Below are positions 52,487 to 59,615 of a DNA stretch of 64,000 nt, in pieces. A model generated the notes under the pieces. That model saw only the letters and a program-made list of their open reading frames with translations, had not been told where the DNA came from and did no database searches. Both the position numbers and the translations under genes were made by a program. This stretch comes from SICU01 sp038045445 (GTDB lineage: Archaea; Nanobdellota; Nanobdellia; Pacearchaeales; GW2011-AR1): positions 1 through 64,000 of the forward strand of contig JBBSYC010000001.1 of the NCBI GenBank assembly GCA_038045445.1. Reading direction: 5' to 3'. Position 1 is the first letter of the stretch. Each line of letters starts with the position of its first letter.

Positions 52487-53809
52487 ATGTTTGATATGGA
52501 TTATTGGAAACTGCTTTCTGAAAGAAAGATGATTAATACACTAGAATCTAAAGAATCTAAGAATGTTGTTATTGCTGGATGGGTTTATGATCAGCGTGAC
52601 TTGGGAAAGATTAGATTTCTTGTTTTGAGAGATTTTTCTGGAGAGATACAAGTAATTGCTCATAAAGATAAAGCTCCTAAGGAAGTTTTTGACTTAATGC
52701 AGAAAGCTTCTCGTGAAAGTGTGGTTCTTATTTCAGGGAAAATTCAAAAGAGTGAAAAAGCTTCTGGTGGAAGAGAGCTTGTTGCTGAACATTTTGAAAT
52801 TCTTTCCGAGGCTGAACATCCCTTACCTATTGATGTATCTGACTTTTCAAAAACAGAATTGCCTAAGAGGCTTGATTATAGGTATGTTGATTTTCATAGA
52901 AGGAGAACACAAGCAATCTTCAAGATACAGAGCACCATTTCTACAGCATTCAAGGATTTTTTTGTTTCTAAGAGCTTTATCGAAATGCAACCTCCTTGTT
53001 TGATAGGTGTTGCTTCTGAAGGTGGAGCAGATGTTTTCAAAGTAAAATATTTTGAAAAGGAAGCTTGTCTTGCTCAAAGCCCCCAATTGTATAAGGAAAT
53101 GGTTGCTTGTTCCATGGAAAAAACTTTTATGATTACACCTGTTTGGAGAGCTGAAAAACATAATACGGTCAGACATATAAATGAGATTCGCCAGATGGAT
53201 ATTGAATGTTCTTTCATGAGTCAGATGGATGTCATGAAGTTAGAAGAAGAATGTGTTAAGCATGTTGTTTCTGAAGTTATAAAGAAAAATAAAGCTGAAG
53301 TTGAACTTTTGGGTTTGAAATTAAAAGTGCCTACTGCTAAATATATTTCTTATGATGAAACTATTTCATTGTTAAAGAAGAATGGAATCAAAATTTCTAT
53401 TGGAGATGATTTGAATCCTGAAGCTGAAAAGAAACTTGGGGAGTTATTTCCAGATACTTTGGTTTTTGTTCATTCGTGGCCTTCTTCGCTTAAACCATTT
53501 TATATTATGCCTAAAGGAGGGGATGCGAATTCTGATTATTCGGAAGGTTTTGATTGTATATATAATGGTCTTGAGATAACATCTGGAGGGCAGAGAATTC
53601 ATACGCCTGATTTGTTATTGAAAAGAATAAAACATAAAGGTATGAAAATAGATGGTTTAATGGATTACGTTAATTCCTTTAGATATGGTGCTGCTCCACA
53701 CTCTGGATGGTCTATAGGTCTTGAAAGATTAACTATGCTTTTGTGTGAACTTGATAATGTCAGGGAAGCAACGATGTTCCCCAGAGATAGAGATAGACTT
53801 ACGCCTTAA
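52487..53809 (+). CDS. aspS: Aspartyl-tRNA synthetase (archaeal type, possibly non-discriminating)
   Basis: The 440-residue class IIb enzyme has an N-terminal OB fold (VVIAGWVYDQRDLGKIRFLVLRD), the motif-2 region (PVWRAEKHNTVRHINEIRQMDIE) and motif 3 (GWSIGLERLTMLL). It lacks the GAD insertion of bacterial AspRS. Because GatCAB subunits are present, the enzyme may also charge tRNA-Asn with aspartate; whether an AsnRS exists elsewhere is unknown. Confidence 0.94.
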   Translation: MFDMDYWKLLSERKMINTLESKESKNVVIAGWVYDQRDLGKIRFLVLRDFSGEIQVIAHKDKAPKEVFDLMQKASRESVVLISGKIQKSEKASGGRELVAEHFEILSEAEHPLPIDVSDFSKTELPKRLDYRYVDFHRRRTQAIFKIQSTISTAFKDFFVSKSFIEMQPPCLIGVASEGGADVFKVKYFEKEACLAQSPQLYKEMVACSMEKTFMITPVWRAEKHNTVRHINEIRQMDIECSFMSQMDVMKLEEECVKHVVSEVIKKNKAEVELLGLKLKVPTAKYISYDETISLLKKNGIKISIGDDLNPEAEKKLGELFPDTLVFVHSWPSSLKPFYIMPKGGDANSDYSEGFDCIYNGLEITSGGQRIHTPDLLLKRIKHKGMKIDGLMDYVNSFRYGAAPHSGWSIGLERLTMLLCELDNVREATMFPRDRDRLTP

Positions 53810-53839
53810 ATTTATAAACTGTTTTTAACTCTTGATATT

Positions 53840-54340
53840 ATGAGTCGACAGTTTTTTTCAAAAAACTTTTTTGTTTATTCTGCTTTGGCTTTATTAGGTA
53901 TCATGTTTTTTGCAGGATATCTTAACTTTTCGTTTAAGGAAGATTTGTTTTTTGAACCTCCAATATATGAAGATTCTGTTTTAGACTGCAATGGATGTGT
54001 TTATGGAGTCAAATCTGAATCGGAGGTTTTTGATGGAATTGGTTCTGAAGTCAAGGCAAAGGCGGATGCATTAATTAAATGTGAAATTGCAAAGTTATCT
54101 GTCAAGTCTTCGGATGGTTGCGAAAGATTAGATGGCACTATTTCTGAACCTTGCATGTTAGATTATTGTATAAATTATGCTGAAGCAGATTCTTATGGTT
54201 TTGCAGATGTTTGCGTTGATAGGTATGGTCAAGATGGAAATTATGTTAAAACTTTATGCAGAAAAGATAGAGATGTTAGTATATCTCCAGGATGGCGTTG
54301 TTATGCTGGTAATGTAATTGCTAGTCAAGATTCTTGTTGA
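53840..54340 (+). CDS. Cysteine-rich secreted or membrane-anchored protein
   Basis: The 166-residue protein has one N-terminal hydrophobic helix (FFVYSALALLGIMFFAGYL) and an outside domain with about ten cysteines (DCNGCVYG, GCERLDG, EPCMLDYC, LCRKD, RCYAG and a final DSC). The cysteines are probably disulfide-bonded. No family was recognised. The mobile element starts 18 bases after its stop. Confidence 0.6.
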   Translation: MSRQFFSKNFFVYSALALLGIMFFAGYLNFSFKEDLFFEPPIYEDSVLDCNGCVYGVKSESEVFDGIGSEVKAKADALIKCEIAKLSVKSSDGCERLDGTISEPCMLDYCINYAEADSYGFADVCVDRYGQDGNYVKTLCRKDRDVSISPGWRCYAGNVIASQDSC

Positions 54341-54347
54341 TCAATGC

Positions 54348-54357
54348 ATATTTTACA
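54348..54357 (+). repeat. Left 10-bp flanking direct repeat of the mobile element
   Basis: ATATTTTACA stands directly outside the left end of the element. An identical copy lies directly outside the right end (59571-59580). Exact abutment at both ends is what a target-site duplication would look like; this is inferred. Confidence 0.65.
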
Positions 54358-54411
54358 TACATAGTCCACTCGAGAGATGAATTGTCCACTCAAAATAGGG
54401 TTTTGTCCACT
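54358..54411 (+). repeat. Left-end array of three GTCCACT repeats
   Basis: GTCCACT begins at 54364, 54384 and 54405, so the spacing is 20 and 21 bases, close to two helical turns. The last copy is followed by GAG, as is the innermost copy at the right end (GTCCACTGAG in both). Such phased short repeats typically mark transposase or regulator binding sites. The call is by inspection. Confidence 0.75.
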
Positions 54412-54453
54412 GAGTACATAAATGTTTAAGTAAACAAAATTTGTCTCAGTTTT

Positions 54454-54783
54454 ATGGTAGACAATATGTTAAACATCGGAAGTCCAATAAAAGAGTTTAT
54501 AGAACAAACTAAGAATCAAGCTTTAGCTGGACTCGGAGACTGGGAGTTTAAAGCTCCTATTGAATTAGAACTCAATGCTATTGTTTCTGGAAAAGTTGGC
54601 GGAGGAATTGACATCAAAGTCATTAATTTTGGAGCTAAAGTTGAGGCCGAACAACAGCAGAAAATTAAGATATCTATAGGTCCAAAAGACGAAGCAGAAC
54701 AAGAAGAAAAGAAAGCAAGAGTGGCAGTAGCAAAGAAGATACAATGGAATCCTAGCCACGGAATACCTAACGCTAATAAGTAA
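54454..54783 (+). CDS. Trypco2-like small protein
   Basis: The 109-residue protein starts with an amphipathic helix (PIKEFIEQTKNQALAGLG) and has FKAPIELELNAIVSGKVGG, then GIDIKVINFGAKVEAEQQQ and IKISIGP. This pattern matches the trypsin-co-occurring domain 2 (Trypco2) that others have found in biological conflict and signalling systems; the match is from memory. A basic, charged tail follows. It is the first gene of the element and is followed by a membrane protein in the same direction. Confidence 0.6.
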   Translation: MVDNMLNIGSPIKEFIEQTKNQALAGLGDWEFKAPIELELNAIVSGKVGGGIDIKVINFGAKVEAEQQQKIKISIGPKDEAEQEEKKARVAVAKKIQWNPSHGIPNANK

Positions 54784-54853
54784 AATTCTATTTATGTGCA
54801 AAGCCTGTTGTCTTAAAAGAAAGAATTTTAAACACCAATATTCTCGATTTTAG

Positions 54854-55162
54854 ATGGAAAGACCATTAACAGCTCAAGAAAAAAGAATGACTCAGAATGT
54901 AGGTGGAGCTATTTTCATATTTGCAGGAATTTATCTTTTCATCAAAGGTCAAATGGACGGATTATCCTTAGGAGTTCTTTTGATAATGGGTTTTGGAATC
55001 AGCCAAGATGCTAGAAATATTGGCTTATTTGCTTTGAAGTATATTTTTGCAAAAGTTACAAGGTCCCAAGTTCCAACTTATGACTTGTCAAAAGGTAAGA
55101 TAACTCAGACATCTGGAAGAGATTCTATAGTTAATCATGGAACTATAATATATCATAAATAA
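54854..55162 (+). CDS. Small membrane protein paired with the Trypco2-like protein
   Basis: The 102-residue protein has two hydrophobic segments (NVGGAIFIFAGIYLFIKG and LSLGVLLIMGFGISQD) with an amphipathic third (NIGLFALKYIFAKV). The soluble tail ends with SGRDSIVNHGTIIYHK, whose repeated hydrophobic-polar pattern could be a binding strand. No family was recognised. Its own promoter-like stretch precedes it, but it may still be functionally linked to the preceding gene. Confidence 0.6.
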   Translation: MERPLTAQEKRMTQNVGGAIFIFAGIYLFIKGQMDGLSLGVLLIMGFGISQDARNIGLFALKYIFAKVTRSQVPTYDLSKGKITQTSGRDSIVNHGTIIYHK

Positions 55163-55322
55163 TTATTATTAAGTTCAATAATGTTTATAAACAAGAGATG
55201 TATAATTATATCATGATGAGTGTTGATTTTAATTCTAGTTGTTTTCGTCGCTTATATGATAATTCTTCTCTATGGTTAGGTTTAAAAACTGAAAGGTTGC
55301 TGTCATTATAGGATTAAGACAC

Positions 55323-55481
55323 ATGACCAACAAAAAACCGAATAAAATACAAAAATTAAGAAATAAGCTTAGAGAGCAAGGCAAAGTTATAGAAATGCTC
55401 TCTAACAAGAAAGCTGTAAAAGGCCTAATTTCAGCATTGGATGATGTTAAGAATGGTGACTACATTATTCTAACAAACTAA
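55323..55481 (+). CDS. 52-residue helical protein of unknown function
   Basis: The frame reads MTNKKPNKIQKLRNKL and ends DVKNGDYIILTN. It is basic at the N-terminus and helical, and its second half (LSNKKAVKGLISALDDVKNG) loosely resembles small antitoxins of the RelB type. It converges with the RelE/ParE toxin gene, leaving four bases between stop codons. It may be a small regulator; a second, weaker 32-codon frame lies before it (55213-55311). Confidence 0.45.
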   Translation: MTNKKPNKIQKLRNKLREQGKVIEMLSNKKAVKGLISALDDVKNGDYIILTN

Positions 55482-55485
55482 ATTT

Positions 55486-55827
55486 TTAAATTTTATCTTT
55501 AAATTCTTCTTTTATTTTTTCAAGTCTCTCAAATAACTTTTTGTATTCTTTTGATTTAGTATAATTTTCATCATGATCTAAAACTGGACCCAAGACGAAT
55601 GCTACAACTAAAGAGTTTTCTATTCTAATACAATACACTCTATACTTTGAACCTACTTTTATTTCACAAAATCCACCATGTTGATAAGACATTGGTTTTG
55701 CTATATCTTGGTTGGTAATCAAGCTATTTACTTTCTTTTCAACGGCGATACGCCAAGTATTTCCAAGATCGTTTAAACTATCCAAATAAGTCTTAGTCTG
55801 ATATATTTTGATTTTTTTGTTTGTCAT
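55486..55827 (-). CDS. RelE/ParE-family toxin
   Basis: The 113-residue protein has the RelE/ParE fold pattern: KIYQTKTYLDSLNDL, TNQDIAKPMSYQHGGFCEIKVGSKYRVYCIR and VVAFVLGPVLDHDENY. These toxins cleave mRNA on the ribosome or poison gyrase; which applies here is unknown. Its start overlaps the stop of the preceding ribbon-helix-helix gene as a four-base ATGA, so the two form a TA operon. Confidence 0.8.
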   Translation of the reverse strand: MTNKKIKIYQTKTYLDSLNDLGNTWRIAVEKKVNSLITNQDIAKPMSYQHGGFCEIKVGSKYRVYCIRIENSLVVAFVLGPVLDHDENYTKSKEYKKLFERLEKIKEEFKDKI

Positions 55828-56369
55828 TTTATCTCCTTTTTTAAATAAGAAATAAATAAAAGAATTCTATCGTCTTCTGCACCTTCTAATGCGACAGCTT
55901 TTACTTTTATCAGCTCAGATTTAATAGTTCCAACAATATTTTTCATAATTTCACTAATTTTGCTAATATCTGTTTTTTTCATTGCAAAATGAATATAAAT
56001 TCCATTTACAGCGGTACGATCTAAATTGTTAATTCTATTCTCTATATTTTCTAGACTTTCTTCAAACATAAAGGTCTCATTCTTATCAATTACATTAATA
56101 ATATCGCGATAAACATAACTTGGAGCATTCCCTAAATATTTCTTTATTGTTTCTAGATGAATCTTAAGAGAGGGCATATGTTCTATAACTTTTTCTAAAT
56201 CTTTAAACTCCCATTCATGAAGATCAATAAACTGTTCAATAGCCATGTTTGTCAAGGCAGTAATAGTTTTACTCTTTTTCTCTGCGAGTGTTGAAAGACG
56301 AGTATGTAAATCTTTTTTCAAACGAATTACTACGGATTCTTCATCAGTCTTTTTTAAGTCTTCTATCAT
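55824..56369 (-). CDS. Ribbon-helix-helix antitoxin-like protein with long C-terminal domain
   Basis: The first 55 residues (SVVIRLKKDLHTRLSTLAEKKSKTITALTNMAIEQFI) form a ribbon-helix-helix DNA-binding domain. The remaining 125 residues are a helical and alpha/beta domain that is longer than the usual antitoxin tail. The gene overlaps the RelE/ParE toxin by four bases. A 12-bp palindrome lies 11 bases upstream of its start and may be its operator. Confidence 0.7.
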   Translation of the reverse strand: MIEDLKKTDEESVVIRLKKDLHTRLSTLAEKKSKTITALTNMAIEQFIDLHEWEFKDLEKVIEHMPSLKIHLETIKKYLGNAPSYVYRDIINVIDKNETFMFEESLENIENRINNLDRTAVNGIYIHFAMKKTDISKISEIMKNIVGTIKSELIKVKAVALEGAEDDRILLFISYLKKEIK

Positions 56370-56380
56370 GTTAGTAACAC

Positions 56381-56392
56381 GTTGTATACAAC
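56381..56392. promoter_or_regulatory. 12-bp palindrome upstream of the RHH-toxin operon
   Basis: GTTGTATACAAC is a perfect palindrome located 11 bases before the start at 56369 (minus strand). A TTATAA-like box follows upstream. Autoregulation by the ribbon-helix-helix protein is inferred. Confidence 0.5.
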
Positions 56393-56423
56393 TTGATACT
56401 ACTTATAAATCTTTTGATTTTCG

Positions 56424-57353
56424 TTATGATTTTCCAATAATCACTAAGTTGTGAATTAAAGCTTTCAACATCAACTCATTATCTCTTGCAACATCATTTC
56501 TAGTTCTCAGCCAGTTCATTGAACGCCTTTTTATTGTAGATATTACTCCTTCTACTCCCCATCTGTATCTATAAGCATCTCTAAATCTTTCATGATTCTT
56601 TTTGTATAAGTTGAAAGCAGTGTTCCAAGCCTTACTTCCACCTCCAAATTTGCTGTTTGATCTAAAGTTGATGAAAGCATTTTGAATTCCTAATTCCTCA
56701 GTTAATTCATAATGCCTTTTGCTTAGATAACCTGCGTCTGCTAATACTGTGTTCAAATCAAATCCATTGAATTTAACTGCAGTTACAATCTCCTCAAAGA
56801 ATTTAGCATCATGTTCCGTTCCTTGAGAAGTTCTAGCATAGGCTATTACCTTACTATCTCTAATTATTCCAATATGTAATTTTCTAGTCTTTCTAAGTGA
56901 TGGAATCCCACTATGTCTTTTGCTTGCAGGTTTGTTAGTAAAACCTCCAACATACATTTTCAAGCCCATCCAAGTGCTATCTAAAATAAGAGTTTGATTG
57001 CTTCTGATAAATTGCCTTGCAGATTCTTGAATGAGTAACCCTAGAAGTTTGTAAGTCTCTATACTATTCATATATTTACAGACAGCACTTCTTTTTATCG
57101 GGTGAGAGATAATACCTTGTCTTTGTGCAAATAGCATTTCACTATACCCTTTTCTGTAAGAATTACTTGGATAAGCCATTAATAACAAACATTTCAAAGC
57201 ATTTTTGTAATGTGGTCTTATTTGTTCATCAGAAAATTTATCAAAGAAATTTGCAAGAGTTGATGAATAATTGTATTTTTCTAATTCAAGAGCTTCATCT
57301 TTTATTATAGGAACTATGATTTTTCTTTCTAGCAATGGAGTTTGTTGTATCAT
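56424..57353 (-). CDS. DDE transposase (IS4/IS5-superfamily type)
   Basis: The 309-residue protein has the catalytic triad Asp125 (LILDSTWMG), Asp206 (VLADAGYL) and Glu268 within YRYRWGVEGVISTIK. This segment fits the YREK signature Y-x2-R-x3-E-x6-K (Tyr261, Arg264, Glu268, Lys275). The N-terminal 110 residues are helical and probably bind DNA. No early stop is seen. Its stop and start are not flanked by short terminal repeats of their own, so it is more likely to serve the surrounding 5.2-kb element. Confidence 0.88.
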   Translation of the reverse strand: MIQQTPLLERKIIVPIIKDEALELEKYNYSSTLANFFDKFSDEQIRPHYKNALKCLLLMAYPSNSYRKGYSEMLFAQRQGIISHPIKRSAVCKYMNSIETYKLLGLLIQESARQFIRSNQTLILDSTWMGLKMYVGGFTNKPASKRHSGIPSLRKTRKLHIGIIRDSKVIAYARTSQGTEHDAKFFEEIVTAVKFNGFDLNTVLADAGYLSKRHYELTEELGIQNAFINFRSNSKFGGGSKAWNTAFNLYKKNHERFRDAYRYRWGVEGVISTIKRRSMNWLRTRNDVARDNELMLKALIHNLVIIGKS

Positions 57354-57354
57354 G

Positions 57355-57714
57355 TTAATACCTCAACTCTCTAAACTCAACTTTTCCTTCTTCTACCATT
57401 TTCTTAATTCTTTCTTGTTTTGGAGACAGTTTTGAGCCCCCAGTTTTTATTTCAATAAACTTGATAGTATCTTCATCAAAACAAAGTCCATCTATAGGCA
57501 TTCCTAAATGTATGAATGTTTCTTTAGAACCCGGAAAGTCTTTTGTAAATGGTGCAAAATGTTCAAAGGTCTTTCCGAACTTTACATATGCAGAACGTAA
57601 ATCGTGTTTGCATTTATCTAATTCTGTTTGGATAGTCTTATTTTGTCTTACAGTTCTAGAGATAAAATAGACTGCTATGCCTATGATTGTTAAAGCCGTT
57701 ATTTCGGTTATCAT
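57355..57714 (-). CDS. Membrane-anchored Holliday-junction-resolvase-like nuclease
   Basis: The 119-residue protein begins with a hydrophobic helix (ITALTIIGIAVYFIS) and a short coiled coil. The nuclease part has E50-like EHFAPF, FIHLGMPIDGLCFDED and FIEIKTGGSKLSPKQERI. The Asp and ExK of a PD-(D/E)xK site are intact. It resembles the Endonuc_Holl family (PF10107, from memory). It lies directly upstream of the transposase on the same strand, so the two are probably co-expressed. Confidence 0.78.
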   Translation of the reverse strand: MITEITALTIIGIAVYFISRTVRQNKTIQTELDKCKHDLRSAYVKFGKTFEHFAPFTKDFPGSKETFIHLGMPIDGLCFDEDTIKFIEIKTGGSKLSPKQERIKKMVEEGKVEFRELRY

Positions 57715-57742
57715 TTTTGTTCATATCATAACCTCTTACACT

Positions 57743-57839
57743 TTAATAGTGTATTATTACCTAAATAACAGTTGTAATAGGCCTATTTAAATATTTCCCG
57801 TCAAATTAATACTTAATCAGAGTAATAACACACTAGTTA
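57743..57839. promoter_or_regulatory. 18-bp inverted repeats in the divergent promoter region
   Basis: TTAATAGTGTATTATTAC (57743-57760) and GTAATAACACACTAGTTA (57822-57839) are inverted copies that match in 15 of 18 positions. They sit symmetrically between the resolvase-like gene (start 57714) and the AbrB-like gene (start 57870). They are likely operators for one of the element's regulators. Short internal repeats (TTGTAATAGG, GTAATAA) lie between them. Confidence 0.5.
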
Positions 57840-57869
57840 GTTTTATATATATGTAAAATTTATAATTTT

Positions 57870-58079
57870 ATGGAACGTGGAGACTTCGTAGAAACAATAG
57901 AAAAAGAAGTTACATTACAATACTCAAAACCTAAAAATAGAACTCAAGGTCATTTTTTTATGCAAATACCAAAAGAAATAGCTAGAAATTTGAATTTAAA
58001 AAAAGGAGATAAAGTAATAATGCGAAGTCCTATAAAAAATAAATCTGAATACTCCATCAGATTCAAAAAACTACCATGA
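57870..58079 (+). CDS. AbrB/SpoVT-type DNA-binding protein
   Basis: The 69-residue protein contains a single AbrB-like swapped hairpin (GHFFMQIPKEIARNLNLKKGDKVIM) with an N-terminal extension. TTTTATATATATG about 25 bases upstream is a TATA-like box. Its stop overlaps the next start as ATGA, so it is co-translated with the winged-helix gene. It may regulate the element. Confidence 0.75.
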   Translation: MERGDFVETIEKEVTLQYSKPKNRTQGHFFMQIPKEIARNLNLKKGDKVIMRSPIKNKSEYSIRFKKLP

Positions 58080-58309
58080 CATTCTACAAAAAAAAGAAAA
58101 GGTTTCACCCTTATGATGAAGCAATCCTTCAAGTTTTTGCTAATACAGACAAGATTGTGACTCCGGGGGAAGTTGCGGATTATCTGGGAATACCCCCTGC
58201 AACTGTTAAAAGAAGAATTCTAAAATTGATGAGAAAAAGATATATTAGTTGTAAATTAGAAGGAAAAAGATTGTATTGTCAAAAAGGTTCTAAAGAAATT
58301 GAGATCTAA
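58076..58309 (+). CDS. Small winged-helix protein
   Basis: The 77-residue protein has a helix-turn-helix and wing (VTPGEVADYLGIPPATVKRRILKLMRKRYISCKLEGKRLYCQ) and a basic start (KKKKRFHPY). It is coupled to the AbrB-like gene through a four-base overlap. The pair looks like a regulatory unit of the mobile element. Confidence 0.75.
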   Translation: MTFYKKKKRFHPYDEAILQVFANTDKIVTPGEVADYLGIPPATVKRRILKLMRKRYISCKLEGKRLYCQKGSKEIEI

Positions 58310-59296
58310 TCATGCTAAGTCGATTATGATTGCACTAATATTTTGAAATTGAAGAGGTATTTGACCAAACTGCCAACCTCTAGCAGTCATTTCAATATAA
58401 TAATATTTTTTACCATTGTTTTCAAAGTAAGGAGCATTAACATTTTCACCTAATACCCCTATAGCCATATGTCCTGGAAATAATAACAATTTGACATCAA
58501 AACCTAATTTATTTAGTAGTGCTGCTGCTAAAATTGAGACATCTTCACAATCACCAGTTCCATCACTGAATGTTTGCATTGGATATTTAGTGTAATCGTT
58601 ATAACCAACTAAAATATCACTAGTATAATGTAGGCTTTGTACAAATGTTGCAACAAACATAACCTTATCATAATAATCCCAATTTAATTGTGTAGAATTG
58701 TCCATAGTAATCTTTAATGTTTGTGCAAATCTATTAACTCCTAAGTCTTCTGAATTAATAAATGATGGATAATATATTTCATCATCTATTCTATTTGGCC
58801 TGACAATTTTCTCATAATATGAAATCACATCAGATGGAATTGTTACATCTCCACTCCACGTTCTGCTATCAAACACCCATTCAATGTGTTTTACGATATT
58901 TCTATCTCCACCAATGGGATGATCATCGTACTTGTCTGGGACTCCATCTCTATCAGTATCCGAATCTAAATCTGAAGTGCCTAAACTATTTTCTTGTCTT
59001 AAAGTCAATCCATCACGATCTTTATCTGAATTTAAGTTTGCTTCTTGTTGTTTTTGTGCTTCAATAGCATTCCTTTGTGAGTCTGCAACATCCTGTGCTA
59101 TTTTTCTTTGGAGTTCCTCTTCAGTTAAAGCACTCTGTAGATTATTATTTTCTTGCTGTTGTTGTAATAAATCATTTTCTGTTTGATTTATTCTTTCATT
59201 CATTAAATAGAACTGATAAACTCCATAAAATAATAAAAAAAGAAAGACAAACATCGTTAAACTCTTTGAAAGTCGTCTGAAAACACTATCTTTCAT
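58310..59296 (-). CDS. Membrane-anchored transglutaminase-like protein with coiled coil and Ca2+-type repeats
   Basis: The 328-residue protein is laid out in order: a membrane helix (residues 14-29), a Gln/Glu-rich coiled coil (33-90), two calcium-binding DxDxDG loops (DKDRDGLT and DTDRDGVPDKYDD), and a transglutaminase-like domain with GTGDCEDVSILAAALL, FPGHMAIGV and the acidic YIEMTARGW. The domain should lie outside the cell. It might cleave or crosslink surface proteins and is a cargo gene of the element. It converges exactly with the winged-helix gene. Confidence 0.78.
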   Translation of the reverse strand: MKDSVFRRLSKSLTMFVFLFLLFYGVYQFYLMNERINQTENDLLQQQQENNNLQSALTEEELQRKIAQDVADSQRNAIEAQKQQEANLNSDKDRDGLTLRQENSLGTSDLDSDTDRDGVPDKYDDHPIGGDRNIVKHIEWVFDSRTWSGDVTIPSDVISYYEKIVRPNRIDDEIYYPSFINSEDLGVNRFAQTLKITMDNSTQLNWDYYDKVMFVATFVQSLHYTSDILVGYNDYTKYPMQTFSDGTGDCEDVSILAAALLNKLGFDVKLLLFPGHMAIGVLGENVNAPYFENNGKKYYYIEMTARGWQFGQIPLQFQNISAIIIDLA

Positions 59297-59353
59297 GTAT
59301 GTGTGCGTGAAAACCCATTAATAAAGATTATGTTATAGGTGGTGGAGGCATAC

Positions 59354-59509
59354 ATGAGAGTCAGATATGTTAATATTTCTATTCCAGAAGAATTAGTAAA
59401 AGAGGTAGATGAATTTATTAAAAAATCAAAAAGTGGTTACAGATCAAGAGCAGAGTTTTTGTCAGAGGCAATTAGATTTAGGTTAGGGTTGTTGGAACCT
59501 AAAAAATAA
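59354..59509 (+). CDS. CopG-like ribbon-helix-helix protein
   Basis: The 51-residue protein reads MRVRYVNISIPEELVKEVDE, then GYRSRAEFLSEAIRFRL, the standard ribbon-helix-helix layout. GGTGGAGGC (59341-59349) is its ribosome binding site. It is the last gene of the element and lies next to the right-end repeats, which it might bind. No toxin gene follows. Confidence 0.8.
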   Translation: MRVRYVNISIPEELVKEVDEFIKKSKSGYRSRAEFLSEAIRFRLGLLEPKK

Positions 59510-59517
59510 GAGTTCTC

Positions 59518-59570
59518 AGTGGACACTTGGTGGACAGTCAGTGGACAAAAGATGGTACAGTGGACTGTGT
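59518..59570 (+). repeat. Right-end array of four AGTGGAC-like repeats
   Basis: AGTGGAC begins at 59518, 59540 and 59559, with a one-base variant GGTGGAC at 59529. The intervals are 11, 11 and 19 bases, about one or two helical turns. These are the inverted equivalents of GTCCACT at the left end, and the innermost copy reads CTCAGTGGAC, matching GTCCACTGAG on the left. Confidence 0.75.
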
Positions 59571-59580
59571 ATATTTTACA
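59571..59580 (+). repeat. Right 10-bp flanking direct repeat of the mobile element
   Basis: ATATTTTACA is identical to 54348-54357 and directly abuts the right end of the element. It lies just before the promoter of the small lipoprotein gene at 59616, so the insertion would be in the upstream region of that gene. Confidence 0.65.
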
Positions 59581-59615
59581 ATAATGTTTAAATAGACTCT
59601 TTATTAATTTTTTTT

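Larger units (their letters stand above)
54358..59570. mobile_element. 5.2-kb transposon-like element with complex ends and cargo genes
   Basis: The left end has ACATAGTCCACT (54359-54370) and the right end ACACAGTCCACT in inverted orientation (59559-59570), matching in 11 of 12 positions. Further GTCCACT copies lie inside each end. ATATTTTACA flanks the element directly on both sides. Inside are a YREK-signature DDE transposase, a resolvase-like nuclease, a RelE/ParE TA pair, AbrB, winged-helix and ribbon-helix-helix proteins, a Trypco2-like and membrane protein pair, and a membrane transglutaminase-like protein. The transposase is in the middle rather than at an end. The extent is deduced from repeats only. 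Confidence 0.7.

Noticed and set aside
55213..55311. A 32-codon frame, or a C/D-box-like RNA suggested by ATGATGA and a later CTGA.
   Set aside because: The spacing of boxes is not convincing and the peptide has no recognisable features, so it was left out as a gene.
57743..57839. Terminal inverted repeats of a short insertion sequence around the transposase.
   Set aside because: No matching copy is found near 56400, the other side of the transposase gene, so operator sites are more likely.
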